Part shown: piece after piece, positions 1-8,443 of the stretch
Position numbering within the stretch: the first letter of the stretch is position 1
How the letters are laid out: each line of letters begins with the position of its first letter
DNA from: Bacillota bacterium
GTDB taxonomy: Bacteria; Bacillota; Clostridia; Christensenellales; Aristaeellaceae
Reading direction: 5' to 3'
Assembly: GCA_023398575.1 (NCBI GenBank)
Contig: JAEWSC010000096.1
Location: 1-64,000, forward strand
DNA: 64,000 bases
The notes under the pieces: generated by a model
What the model saw: the letters and a program-made list of their open reading frames with translations, nothing else
Told to the model about the DNA's origin: nothing
The model's database searches: none
Made by a program: the position numbers and the translations under genes

Positions 1-126
1 ATCTGGACTATTACAACACTCGACGCAGAAAGGCAAAACTTGAGGGCTTGCCGCCTGCTGTTCACAGACTTCAAGCCCTCTCCGCCGCCTAATTCAAATT
101 TCGTCTAACTTTTGGGGGTCACTTCA
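1..126 (+). mobile_element. Right end of an IS3-family insertion sequence (partial)
   Basis: The window opens inside an insertion sequence. The C-terminal codons of an IS3-type transposase run to a stop at 90-92. About 35 bases later there is a sequence with the look of an IS3-family right inverted repeat (102-126), containing the CTAACTTTTGGGGGTCA core and ending in CA as these elements do. The left end lies outside the window, so neither completeness nor the target duplication can be judged. The boundary at 126 is inferred from the terminal CA. Confidence 0.7.
3..92 (+). CDS. IS3-family transposase OrfB, C-terminal fragment
   Basis: Only 29 codons are visible because the gene enters from the left edge. 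They read as the terminal part of the IS3/IS150-group integrase-type transposase: a YYNTRR stretch, then KAKLEGLPP, then HRLQAL just before the stop. In full-length members this YYN.xR...GLxPxxYR segment closes the rve catalytic domain. The frame carries no stop before TAA at 90-92. Whether the intact gene has its DDE residues cannot be seen. The IS right end follows directly. Confidence 0.7.
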   Translation: MDYYNTRRRKAKLEGLPPAVHRLQALSAA

Positions 127-241
127 AAACCACCTGCCGGCTGTTTTGCATCTCGCTCACCTTAGGCAAAATGTTCTCCTTGCAATACCTTCATGCCTGT
201 AGTAGGATGAAAATGCAAAAAATTGAAAGCTGGTAAAATGA

Positions 242-661
242 ATGCAGACAATCATCCATGTGCTTATTGTTGATGACAACAAATACCTAGCCGATATCAT
301 GGGTGCTGCGCTGGCGCTGCAAGAAGATATCTATGTGGCCGGCATCTGCAATTCTGGTTCACATGCGTTGGAATTTCTTCAAAAAAAACAGGTGGACATC
401 ATGCTGCTGGACATTATCATGCCAGAATTGGATGGTATGCAAGTGCTGGCACGAATGAAGGAGCGCAATACAAGCATGCCGTCTGTGATCCTCTTAACAG
501 CCATTGGAAGCGAAGACATTTTGCAAAAGGCTACGGAACTTGGCGCTGATGATTTTTTGACAAAGCCGGCCGATGCCAATGTAATTGTTCAGAAAATTCG
601 GTCTGTCTATCGCCGCAGGCATCAAAATCATTCAAAACTGATATCTGAAAGCTCCAATTGA
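242..661 (+). CDS. Stand-alone CheY-like response regulator resembling the Spo0A receiver
   Basis: A 139-residue protein that is a single receiver domain. The acidic pair is D11-D12, the phospho-acceptor is D57 in LLDIIMPELDG, the switch threonine is T86 and the conserved lysine is K108 in FLTKP. The LDIIMP.LDG and ELGADDFLTKP wording is close to the Spo0A receiver, but the protein ends soon after helix 5, so no DNA-binding domain follows. It could relay phosphate or act as a phosphate sink. The start at 242 has only a weak purine-rich stretch upstream. Its last 34 bases overlap the end of the convergent sensor kinase gene, which suggests but does not prove partnership. The Spo0A link is an inference from sequence pattern. 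Confidence 0.85.
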   Translation: MQTIIHVLIVDDNKYLADIMGAALALQEDIYVAGICNSGSHALEFLQKKQVDIMLLDIIMPELDGMQVLARMKERNTSMPSVILLTAIGSEDILQKATELGADDFLTKPADANVIVQKIRSVYRRRHQNHSKLISESSN

Positions 662-3531
662 ATGCGACTGCTCAGTTCTGTTCCATCCTGCTCTACCTTG
701 GCAACACCTTCATAATGTGTTATTGGAAGAAATACAGAAAATGTACTGCCTCTACCCAATGTGCTTTCAAAGCCAATAGTACCACCCAGCAGTTCTATCA
801 GAGACTTTGTAATCGATAGGCCAATGCCGCAACCCTCATTGGAGCGTGTCAATGAGGTATTCACTTGCCTGAACCGGTCGAAAATAATCTCCTGTTTATC
901 TTGCGGTATACCTTCTCCATTGTCTATCACCAAAATATTCAGCTTATCCTCTTTTATACAAAGAGATACACAAATTGCGCCGCCCTTTTTTGAATGCTTG
1001 ATGGCATTGGATAGCAGGTTCAGCACAATCCGCTCGAGCATCAGGCTATCTGTGGATGTATTAAGTCCGCCAATGGTGCTGTTAAAACGCAGAGACAGCT
1101 CTTTCTTTTTCGCGAATACCGCCGTGGAGGACACCAGATTTTGCAGCATGGATACTACATTGACATTCTCCCACCTGGGCTGCATAAATCCAGCATCCAG
1201 CTTTGTTATGTCTAGCAGGTTGGAAACAAGACGCCGCAGCCGAAATGCATTTACTCTAAGAATGCCAACATACCGTATGACATTCTCCATTTGTGCCGCT
1301 TGAGAGCCGGCTTCATGCTCCAGCATGTCAGCTATCAAAACAATGACAGACAAAGGCGTTTTAAACTCGTGGGATATATTAATGAAAAAGTCGGTAATGA
1401 GCTTGTTTTTCAATTCTAAATCAAGGGATTGGTTTTTAAGCTCCAACTCTATGTCTTTTCTTTCCGTGATGTCCTGTGAAATGCCAATGATGCCACGGAC
1501 CACGCCCTGCTCATCCACCCAAAGTGATTTGTTGGATAAATAGGTTCGATCTCCTGCAGCTGTCGGTATCACATCTTCAAATGTCTGTGCCTGGCCAGAC
1601 TGCAAAACCAGCCTGTCATGCTCCATCACAGCGGACGCCTTATTCTTGTCACTGTATACTTCTAAGCTCGTTCTGCCCAGCAATTCCTCTTCAGGAACAC
1701 CCAGTGTCTCGCACAGTGCCTTGTTCCCCATTTGGAAGCGTCCATCCAAATCCTTCAGGAATACGGGATCGTTGGTTCCATCCAGAATAGCCCGCACCAA
1801 TGAGTTGCTAACACGCAAAGCGGCTTCTGCCTGCTCCTTTTGCAGCATTTCATATGCCGCCGGGATCAATTCCTCCAGCATTTCCAGATCCTCAGGCAAG
1901 AACCTCCGTTTGCCGCTGCAAATTGATATAATACACATCACACCTTCATCCGTAATCAAGGGGATACTAAGGTATGAAACGCCCTTTTGATATATGGTTA
2001 CTTCAGCATCTTCCATTTCATTTGCCGACGGTGGATGCAGTATAGCCGATTCCCGGTTATTGACAACACTGCTGCAAAAATCCAGAAAGGCGCAGATTCC
2101 TTGCGGAAAGGGAATGGCGTCACCGATGTGGATAGCAGCTCCGGCATGATAGCTGTGTTTGATTGCTGATACCCTAAGCGTTCTATCAGCACCAGCCACG
2201 CCAATCAACCCGCAGCAGCTATCCGTTTCCTTCAGAATAATTTCCAGGCACCTGTTTGCAAAACCATTGACTTCTGCACCATAAATAGCAATTTTACAAA
2301 CCTGATTAATGGTTCGCAGCGCAGCATTCTTCCGTTCAATTTCACTGAAGATATGTTCTCGTTCCGATTCATCCTGCAGAATATAAGTGCACACAACTCC
2401 CGCATAAGTAGTATGATAGGCTGTAACCATATTGGCAGGGCGGACATGTCCCTTTTTGTTGACAATAGACACCTTCAGTGATGCGCTGCCATGTTCTGCC
2501 CCAGTGGACATATATTCGTCATAGGCTTGCCTGATCTTCACTTTCAGTTCATCGGGAAATATGTCCAGAAACTGTTTATGCATCAGTTCTTCCTGGGAGC
2601 TACCCAACATTTGTGCCCCGCTTTCATTGACATACCGAATATTGAACAATCTGTCGGTAATGAACATAGCGCTGCTTGACCCAGCAGCCAGATTTCTATA
2701 GCCTGTTCCATCATCCACAAAAAAGTCATCCATAACATATGGCATAGGCCTGCCGTTGTACCTTACCTCCCTGCTGACGCCTATCATTGCATGCAACGCA
2801 AAGATTGCGCTGATATAATGCGTTCCGCGGCCAATCCATCCAGTCAACGTACCAACGCCGTTGGACAAAAACACAATCACCAGACCTACCGCAATCATTA
2901 GCATCGAATGAGCGTACCAGAGAAGGTAAACTTTTTTGTATTGCCGATATTGGCCTTGCAGCTCCAAAAAAGCTGTGATGTATCCGGTTATCGATAGCCA
3001 CAAAATAACTGACCTAAGCTTCGTTCCGCCACTTTGGTCAATAAATGCCGGAAGCAGCCGAGACTCAACAGAGGCATATACACCAATGAAAAACAACAAC
3101 GCTACCCCATATGCATAAAGTAAAAGCATATGGGAATTTCTCCAAATGCAAATTCCGCGGCGAATCACCTTTACCGCCGCTCCAAATTGACATGCGGCAC
3201 TGAATAGCATGCATAAATTATAGATTGCTACCGCATCATTCCCTGCATCAGGTCTTTGGCGCACGATACCTGACAATATGGACCCCATGCCAAAAACCAG
3301 CATACCGCAGCTCATGAGCAATATACTTAGATTTTTGCTATATATATACGCATATCCTGCCACGGCAGCTACCGCAATTGGTATGACACCAATAAAAATC
3401 GTATTCAAAATAAGCAGCAGCAATTCATTTTCGCTAACCGCTTTCCCATCAAGCAACAGAAATAGAATGGCGATTAACCCATAGTTCCAAATCAATAAAA
3501 TCCTTCGCCGCTGTATGTTTTCTTTTTGCAT
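628..3531 (-). CDS. Membrane sensor histidine kinase with PAS-GAF-PAS sensory modules
   Basis: A 967-residue hybrid of membrane sensor and kinase. The first ~250 residues hold about eight hydrophobic segments, resembling a MASE-type integral-membrane sensor. Then come a PAS domain (about 280-400), a GAF-like domain (about 410-560), a second PAS (about 570-690), HisKA with phospho-acceptor H721 in NISHEFKTPL, and an HATPase with the N box near 841, DNGEGIP near 870 and a GCGIGLSI G2 box. There is no receiver, so it needs a separate regulator; the convergent receiver-only gene is the nearest candidate. A GGAGG ribosome site lies at 3537-3541 and a consensus promoter lies upstream. The architecture resembles sporulation-type orphan kinases, but the signal is unknown. 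Confidence 0.93.
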   Translation of the reverse strand: MQKENIQRRRILLIWNYGLIAILFLLLDGKAVSENELLLLILNTIFIGVIPIAVAAVAGYAYIYSKNLSILLMSCGMLVFGMGSILSGIVRQRPDAGNDAVAIYNLCMLFSAACQFGAAVKVIRRGICIWRNSHMLLLYAYGVALLFFIGVYASVESRLLPAFIDQSGGTKLRSVILWLSITGYITAFLELQGQYRQYKKVYLLWYAHSMLMIAVGLVIVFLSNGVGTLTGWIGRGTHYISAIFALHAMIGVSREVRYNGRPMPYVMDDFFVDDGTGYRNLAAGSSSAMFITDRLFNIRYVNESGAQMLGSSQEELMHKQFLDIFPDELKVKIRQAYDEYMSTGAEHGSASLKVSIVNKKGHVRPANMVTAYHTTYAGVVCTYILQDESEREHIFSEIERKNAALRTINQVCKIAIYGAEVNGFANRCLEIILKETDSCCGLIGVAGADRTLRVSAIKHSYHAGAAIHIGDAIPFPQGICAFLDFCSSVVNNRESAILHPPSANEMEDAEVTIYQKGVSYLSIPLITDEGVMCIISICSGKRRFLPEDLEMLEELIPAAYEMLQKEQAEAALRVSNSLVRAILDGTNDPVFLKDLDGRFQMGNKALCETLGVPEEELLGRTSLEVYSDKNKASAVMEHDRLVLQSGQAQTFEDVIPTAAGDRTYLSNKSLWVDEQGVVRGIIGISQDITERKDIELELKNQSLDLELKNKLITDFFINISHEFKTPLSVIVLIADMLEHEAGSQAAQMENVIRYVGILRVNAFRLRRLVSNLLDITKLDAGFMQPRWENVNVVSMLQNLVSSTAVFAKKKELSLRFNSTIGGLNTSTDSLMLERIVLNLLSNAIKHSKKGGAICVSLCIKEDKLNILVIDNGEGIPQDKQEIIFDRFRQVNTSLTRSNEGCGIGLSITKSLIELLGGTIGFESTLGRGSTFSVFLPITHYEGVAKVEQDGTELSSRIQLELSDISFE

Positions 3532-3580
3532 GTTGCCTCCATATCAATAAACGGAAGCCTCCCAAATATATCTATACGTA

Positions 3581-3609
3581 ATTATAGACAAAGCAGCACT
3601 TTCTGTCAA
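3581..3609 (-). promoter_or_regulatory. Sigma-A promoter of the sensor kinase gene
   Basis: Reading the minus strand, TTGACA (3609-3604) and TATAAT (3586-3581) are separated by exactly 17 bases, a full consensus match. Transcription would start near 3574, about 40 bases before the kinase start codon. Confidence 0.85.
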
Positions 3610-3696
3610 TATTCTCCATTATTCGAGCCGTTTCGAGCGTGGTCAATAGCCGGGCATGACAACCATCATCCCTTTTTATCTTTATACCAAGCAGTG

Positions 3697-4245
3697 TTAT
3701 GCAAGCATTTCTATAAGGGTTTCTACCATTTGCAAACAATAATTCTCCAGTTCTTTTTCCCGGTTCTCAAGTCCGCAAAGCAGCATGCGGGCAGTTTCAC
3801 AAGCCTTGTAGAACTGTTGTTGGTTGATATCTCCTTGTTGCAGTGCCTCCTCCAACTCATCCTCATCCAGCAAATACAACCTGCCGCCCGGCAACAGCAC
3901 CACATCCAAGAATAAATCCACAAAATAGGAATCTCCGCTCTCAAGCAACTCATTGTAATCTGTAATGTCAAAGTAATAAGAAACAATTCTCCCGCTCTCA
4001 TCCAGCATTACCGTCAGCCAATAGGTTTTGTCTTTGGGCGCAAGTTGGAGCCAGCAATACCCCTGATCGACGATTTTTACAGACATACCGTTGTACGCCT
4101 TTTCAAGGGGGGCTGTGACTTCCTCAATCAGTATCAAAGAGGCCTGGCCGCAAAAGTGTTCATCGCATACCTCCATCCAGGCATATTTTCGTTTCACCAC
4201 CCGGGGCCATTCTGACCGGGACAATGTCTTTATGCTTGGTTTCAT
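3697..4245 (-). CDS. DUF402 family protein (YgaC/Ntdp-like nucleotide phosphatase fold)
   Basis: A 182-residue cytosolic protein. The central section, WLQLAP followed by LTVMLDESGRIVSYYFDITDY, is the hallmark of the DUF402 family, whose Bacillus/Staphylococcus members hydrolyse nucleoside di- and triphosphates. The C-terminal half is acidic and helical. I start it at the ATG at 4245 because GGGAGGA lies eight bases upstream; a longer reading to 4329 would overlap the preceding LysR gene and has no ribosome site. It follows the LysR gene on the same strand with a 53-base gap and may be co-transcribed. The substrate is not deducible. Confidence 0.75.
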   Translation of the reverse strand: MKPSIKTLSRSEWPRVVKRKYAWMEVCDEHFCGQASLILIEEVTAPLEKAYNGMSVKIVDQGYCWLQLAPKDKTYWLTVMLDESGRIVSYYFDITDYNELLESGDSYFVDLFLDVVLLPGGRLYLLDEDELEEALQQGDINQQQFYKACETARMLLCGLENREKELENYCLQMVETLIEMLA

Positions 4246-4298
4246 GGCAGTGTCCTCCCATCCTCTTTGTTGGTAATCATCAAGCACGACAGCCTCAC

Positions 4299-5174
4299 CT
4301 ATTTCCACCCTTCGGCGCGTTGCTGGCATAGATTCAAAAAAGCCTTAGCCGCCGTACTCACCCACTTGTTCTTGTGATGAATGATCTGGGTATAAAATTC
4401 TACCGGCGAATCGTGACGCTCAACACGTAGCTTTTTCATTTGCGCCTCTTCACAGACTGCGTACAGGGGCAGGTAAGAGATGCCCATGCCGTCTTGAACA
4501 TAGCGTTTGATGACCTCTACACTTCCAGTTTCGAGCACGTTGGTTGGGTAGAACTTTTTTCCCTGCAGGTAATTTTGAAATACCTCCCGGTAGGTGCATT
4601 CTTTTTCGGTGTACAGTACCATCTGCGTGCCTTCTGGCAAAAAGTCGTCTCCAGTGTAATCCGGCGGAGCAACAAAGCACATTTCTTCTCTCTTCAGAAG
4701 CAAGGTTGAAAGCTGGGTGTATTGGTATTGCGGCTGCAATAGCACCGCCATGTCCAATTCTCCCGCCATGACTTTATCCCGCAGGACAGGGCACTGATCA
4801 ATGCTGATGACCGTTTCGACTTGTGGAAAGGCCTGCTTGAAATCCCGTATTACATCCTGCAGCCGGTATAAAAGCAGCGATTCCGGCGTGCCAATTTTCA
4901 ACGTGCCATTTAGCGGTGCGCTGGCGGAGGATGCGCCCGCAACCGCCACGTACGCACTGAGCAGCGCATCCACCTGACCAAGAATGCTTTGTCCAAAATC
5001 CGTCAGCTCGATGGCGCCGCCGATGCGGCTGAAGAGGGGCTTGCCGTAATGACCCTCAATGGATTGAATATGAAAGGTAACAGTGGATTGGGCGTAGCCC
5101 AATTGTTCTGCAGCCCTGGAAAAGCTGCCTGTTTCTACGATCTTTTTAAAGGTCTTAAAATTGCGTATGTCCAT
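4299..5174 (-). CDS. LysR-family transcriptional regulator
   Basis: 291 residues, the normal LysR length. The N-terminal winged helix-turn-helix (residues 1-60) has the typical F..I.E.GSFSRAAEQLGYAQSTVTFHI pattern, followed by a two-lobed effector-binding region (about 88-290). It is transcribed divergently from an APC-type amino-acid permease, with 127 bases between the start codons. A T-N11-A dyad in that gap overlaps the position expected for its own -35 region. The usual reading is an activator of the permease that represses itself, with the effector probably being the transported amino acid. The effector itself cannot be named. Confidence 0.92.
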   Translation of the reverse strand: MDIRNFKTFKKIVETGSFSRAAEQLGYAQSTVTFHIQSIEGHYGKPLFSRIGGAIELTDFGQSILGQVDALLSAYVAVAGASSASAPLNGTLKIGTPESLLLYRLQDVIRDFKQAFPQVETVISIDQCPVLRDKVMAGELDMAVLLQPQYQYTQLSTLLLKREEMCFVAPPDYTGDDFLPEGTQMVLYTEKECTYREVFQNYLQGKKFYPTNVLETGSVEVIKRYVQDGMGISYLPLYAVCEEAQMKKLRVERHDSPVEFYTQIIHHKNKWVSTAAKAFLNLCQQRAEGWK

Positions 5175-5213
5175 CGCGCCCTCCGCAGCACTTTTCCCTT
5201 ATTATACCATATC

Positions 5214-5228
5214 ATCGAATTTATCGAT
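5214..5228. promoter_or_regulatory. LysR-type operator, perfect T-N11-A dyad
   Basis: ATCGA-ATTTA-TCGAT is a perfect inverted repeat with five-base arms. T5215 and A5227 are separated by eleven bases, the classical LysR box. Its centre lies about 65 bases upstream of the predicted permease transcription start, the usual place for the activator recognition site. On the minus strand it abuts a TATAAT (5206-5201) that could serve the regulator gene, which would allow autorepression. Confidence 0.75.
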
Positions 5229-5250
5229 ATGCTGTATTGTATCTTTCAAT

Positions 5251-5279
5251 TTTACAAATAAGGCTGCCTTCCGTATAAT
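5251..5279 (+). promoter_or_regulatory. Sigma-A promoter of the permease gene
   Basis: TTTACA (5251-5256) and TATAAT (5274-5279) are separated by 17 bases. Transcription would start around 5286, giving a very short leader containing the GGAAAGGA ribosome site before the ATG at 5302. Confidence 0.85.
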
Positions 5280-5301
5280 AACTGGGAAAGGATGTATTTT
5301 T

Positions 5302-6540
5302 ATGAAAAGGAAGTTGAACACCTTATCGCTAAGCGGTCTGATGGTAGGGCCTGTGCTGGGTTCCGGCATTGTGGTGCTGCCCTCAATAGCCTTTCAAGCA
5401 CTTGGCTGTTACGCCATGTATGCATGGATGATCATGATGCTGCTTGGCGGCGGCTTTGCCTATGTGTTTACTCGCATGAGCATGCTGGCTACTACCAACG
5501 AAGGTGTAAGCCAGATGATAGGAACCGCCCTTGGCGAGCCATTTCAAGAGCTATCGGCCAACTATCTGATTGCTGCCGTCTGCTTTGGGCCAATAGCCGT
5601 TGCCCAAACAGCAGCCGGGTATATAAAAAGTATACTGCCGGTTGGCGCACTGCCTTCCGCGGTAATTCCATACGCCTTTATCCTTATTAATGTGTTGGTG
5701 CTTTTGTGTGGTATACGTGTTATGGGCAGCGTGTCGCTGATTTTATCCTCCATAACAGCCGTCCTACTGACATCCGGCGGAATTTTTAGCCTGGCTGTTC
5801 ATGGGCTTGCTCCGCTGCCCACTGGCCTTCCTGACCTTTATACGCTTGGTTCCACACTTTTAATCCTGTTCTGGGCTATCATCGGTTGGGAAGTGATCGG
5901 AAACTATGTGGAGGATGTGCAAAACCCCACACGAACGCTGCCTCGAGCCATGAAGGTTAGCGTGATTGCCGTGGTGCTTGTGTATTTTGTGGTTACATAT
6001 GCTCTGCAATGCAGTCCCCAGGCGGCCATGAACTCAGATGTAAGTTTGAACGCCATCATGACCCCGCTGTTTCATGGCGCTGCACCCTATGTGCTAGGTG
6101 CGGTGGCTCTGGCTCTGTGCTATTGTACGATACTGATGGTGCTGGGTGCCATCACCCGGCAGGTGGCAGTCAGGGCCGGAGACAAGCGGCTTCCCAAGTT
6201 CCTTGCGCAAAAACCGGGCAGCCGGGCACCGGTTGCCTCCATCCTTTCTTTGACCGCCATCCATTGTGTGATAATTGCCTTTATGGAAACGGGCGTCATA
6301 ACAGTAAACTTTGTAGTGGGCATCGCCAATACATTTTTTATTGGCAACGCATTGCTGGGGCTTGCCGGAGCATTTATATATATGAAAAGCGTTTGGCTGC
6401 GGGCGTTGATTGCCCTTCTTGCTTTAGGGTTGGGAATGCTGCTGCTTTTTTCCCCCACTGTCGGTTGGATACTGTTTATCGGTGTTACGGCAGGAACGCT
6501 TGGCCTGGCACCAAGGATGAAGGCAAAACATGTGGCGTAA
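5302..6540 (+). CDS. APC-superfamily amino-acid permease (YjeH-like exporter candidate)
   Basis: 412 residues with about twelve hydrophobic segments. The first helix carries the APC glycine-rich motif in MVGPVLGSGIVVLP, and the W-x-x-IGWEVIGNYVEDVQNP region matches the middle of the family. The length and compact N-terminus resemble YjeH, an L-methionine/branched-chain amino-acid exporter, rather than larger uptake permeases. The start at 5302 is chosen for GGAAAGGA nine bases upstream and because it lies just after the predicted transcription start; longer readings would begin before the promoter. The divergent LysR gene and operator suggest induction by its substrate, as in LysE/LysG pairs. 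Direction of transport is inferred. Confidence 0.85.
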   Translation: MKRKLNTLSLSGLMVGPVLGSGIVVLPSIAFQALGCYAMYAWMIMMLLGGGFAYVFTRMSMLATTNEGVSQMIGTALGEPFQELSANYLIAAVCFGPIAVAQTAAGYIKSILPVGALPSAVIPYAFILINVLVLLCGIRVMGSVSLILSSITAVLLTSGGIFSLAVHGLAPLPTGLPDLYTLGSTLLILFWAIIGWEVIGNYVEDVQNPTRTLPRAMKVSVIAVVLVYFVVTYALQCSPQAAMNSDVSLNAIMTPLFHGAAPYVLGAVALALCYCTILMVLGAITRQVAVRAGDKRLPKFLAQKPGSRAPVASILSLTAIHCVIIAFMETGVITVNFVVGIANTFFIGNALLGLAGAFIYMKSVWLRALIALLALGLGMLLLFSPTVGWILFIGVTAGTLGLAPRMKAKHVA

Positions 6541-6585
6541 CAGGCACAAGCATCGCTGCCCTATTTGGATAATTGTCTCTATAGC

Positions 6586-6613
6586 AAAATGCCGCCCCAT
6601 TGAGCGGCATTTT
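6586..6613. terminator. Bidirectional intrinsic terminator
   Basis: AAAATGCCGC (6586-6595) pairs with GCGGCATTTT (6604-6613) across an eight-base loop, giving A/T tracts on both flanks. It lies between the convergent permease and GtrA genes and can serve both. Confidence 0.85.
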
Positions 6614-6634
6614 ATCACCTACTAATACAAGCGC

Positions 6635-7090
6635 TTATTTCGCCTGCACCTGCCGCTTGGCGACATCATTCGTATTCATGGTTTTTTGAAAGACCACAAG
6701 GCTTTGATACAAAAACTCGGTGACAAAATTGATCACCATGGTGCCGCCCAGCACAACGTATTCATTCCAGTGGATTTTTGTCAGCGCGTCGCCCCACCAG
6801 GTGCTAAGTGGGGTGAAAACAACATAGTACAGCAATACAAGAGTCATGGCCTTGGGGATATTGGCAGTAGATTTAAAAGTATAGCGGCGGTTGAAGGTGA
6901 AATTCCATACCACGCTCAAAATCAAGGCGATCAAGTAGCTGGGCCAATAGGGAAAGCCGGTCGTTTCATTAAGCAATGCAAAGCTAACGGCCTGTATAAC
7001 CCCGGCCGATATAGAAAACAGGGTGAACTTTGCAAACTGCCACGCCCGTTGGACGCCGCTTAACTGCACATCGCTTTTTGTGCTTGTCAT
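6635..7090 (-). CDS. GtrA-like integral membrane protein
   Basis: 151 residues with four hydrophobic helices and the GtrA hallmarks: FAKFTLFSISAG at the first helix, a central WNFTFNRRYTF and a C-terminal NFVTEFLYQSLVVF. Family members help flip or transfer polyprenyl-linked sugars used in cell-envelope glycosylation, usually beside a GtrB glycosyltransferase. None is adjacent here, so its partner must be elsewhere. AAAGGAG lies nine bases before the ATG. The gene is monocistronic and runs into the bidirectional terminator shared with the permease. Confidence 0.85.
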   Translation of the reverse strand: MTSTKSDVQLSGVQRAWQFAKFTLFSISAGVIQAVSFALLNETTGFPYWPSYLIALILSVVWNFTFNRRYTFKSTANIPKAMTLVLLYYVVFTPLSTWWGDALTKIHWNEYVVLGGTMVINFVTEFLYQSLVVFQKTMNTNDVAKRQVQAK

Positions 7091-7201
7091 GCCACCAGCT
7101 CCTTTTGTGATCTATTCCCTGCATTATAGCAAAAATTCAAGCGTGAATCAAAGCGTCGAAAAAACATTCCTTTCCACAGTTAAAAACCAACTGTCCAAAA
7201 T

Positions 7202-7241
7202 CCAAAAGCACCACCGGCTCAACAGCAGGCAGTGCTTTTGG
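7202..7241 (-). terminator. Intrinsic terminator of the CotF-like gene
   Basis: CCAAAAGCAC (7202-7211) pairs perfectly with GTGCTTTTGG (7232-7241), followed on the minus strand by ATTTTGG. It lies just after the stop codon of the CotF-like gene. Confidence 0.7.
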
Positions 7242-7276
7242 TATAAGCAAAAAGGCATCCCCATCTTTTCGATATG

Positions 7277-7747
7277 CTACTGCACCTTGTACATACCCTT
7301 TTGCTGCATGTAATTGAAAATCCCCTCACCGTGCTGCTGCTCTTCCTTTTGAATATGGTTGAGCGCGCTGCGCACGTTGGTATCCCGAAATTCAAAAATC
7401 GCCGTATTGTAAGCGCTGGATACATACTTTTCTGCCATCAAAACATCGTTGCACAGTGCGGCATCGTTCTGATTGACCATGCCTGCGTTAATTCCGGGCG
7501 GCACATTGGGTGCCGGCTGCTGCTGTCCCTGGCCCTGGCTTGCCATATTAGGCACCTGGCCTGACGCAATCTGGTTCAGGGTGTTCAAATGCTGCTGCTC
7601 CTGGCCGGCGTAGGTGGAAAAGAGCTGCTTAAGTGGAGGATCCTGAGCCTGCTTGGCATAGGCGGTATACTTTTCGATGCAAAGAACCTCATGATTTTTC
7701 AGGTCATTTAAAAGCATCGTTTCCTTTTGTGAAAGTGTGATAGGCAT
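7277..7747 (-). CDS. CotF-like spore coat / ferritin-like protein
   Basis: 156 residues. Two helical halves, QKETMLLNDLKNHEVLCIEKY..YA and LMAEKYVSSAYNTAIFE, carry the E..H and E..Y residues of the coat protein F/ferritin-like four-helix fold. They are joined by a glutamine/proline-rich linker (about 73-97), and the C-terminus contains EEQQHGEGIFNYM. Members are associated with spore coats or metal binding in Clostridia and Bacilli. The start at 7747 follows GGAGGTGG at good spacing; an upstream in-frame GTG overlaps the ribosome site. It stands alone between terminators. A coat role is inferred from the family only. Confidence 0.82.
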   Translation of the reverse strand: MPITLSQKETMLLNDLKNHEVLCIEKYTAYAKQAQDPPLKQLFSTYAGQEQQHLNTLNQIASGQVPNMASQGQGQQQPAPNVPPGINAGMVNQNDAALCNDVLMAEKYVSSAYNTAIFEFRDTNVRSALNHIQKEEQQHGEGIFNYMQQKGMYKVQ

Positions 7748-7924
7748 GATAACCACCTCCACACATTAGCTTGGAAAAAATCCGGAAAACTATGCGTCTC
7801 TTTCTTTCTGTGAAAGTCAACTTGCCTGGCGCGAAGAAAAACGGTAAAGTATTTTTAGCAAATATGGATTTTTCTATATAAAAAGACCGTTCCGCTAACG
7901 TCTAATTGGCAAGGAGGTGAGTGG

Positions 7925-8443
7925 ATGAATTGCTTGGCTGCGCAGGCCATGGACATCCCTGCGGAAATTGAGCGCCTGATGCAAACCTATCAGGACAGCC
8001 TTCTTCGCATGTGCTTTGTGTATCTAAACGATTTGAGCCTGGCAGAAGATGCGGTTCAGGAAACCTTTATCAAGGCCTATCACCGGTACACTGACTTTCG
8101 GGGGGAAAGCAGTGAAAAAACCTGGCTGCTGCGCATTGCCATCAACACTTGCAACGACATGCGGCGCTCCAAATGGTTCAGGTTTATTGACAGACGCGTA
8201 ACGCTGGAGATGCTTCCTGCCTCTGTATGTACATTCGAGCCAAAAGACGAAACGCTGATCTTTGATGTTATGGCCCTGCCGCCTAAAATGAAAGCCGTGA
8301 TACTGCTTTTTTACTATCAAGGCATGTCGGCTGATGAGATCAGCCTCGCCTTGCGTATTGCCAAGCCTACCGTATACCAGCGGCTGAACAAGGCTCAGGC
8401 CATACTCAAATGTGTGCTGGAAGGAGGGAATGAAAATGAGTAA
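7925..8443 (+). CDS. ECF-type RNA polymerase sigma factor (cassette 1)
   Basis: 172 residues. Region 2 reads RMCFVYLNDLSLAEDAVQETFIKAY and includes the ECF signature DAVQETF. Region 4 is a helix-turn-helix, ALPPKMKAVILLFYYQGMSADEISLAL then KPTVYQRL. An excellent AAGGAGGTGAG ribosome site precedes the ATG at 7925. The gene overlaps the start of a single-pass membrane protein by eight bases, the usual sigma/anti-sigma layout. It is paralogous to the sigma genes at 9936 and 26899. Promoter specificity is unknown. Confidence 0.92.
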   Translation: MNCLAAQAMDIPAEIERLMQTYQDSLLRMCFVYLNDLSLAEDAVQETFIKAYHRYTDFRGESSEKTWLLRIAINTCNDMRRSKWFRFIDRRVTLEMLPASVCTFEPKDETLIFDVMALPPKMKAVILLFYYQGMSADEISLALRIAKPTVYQRLNKAQAILKCVLEGGNENE

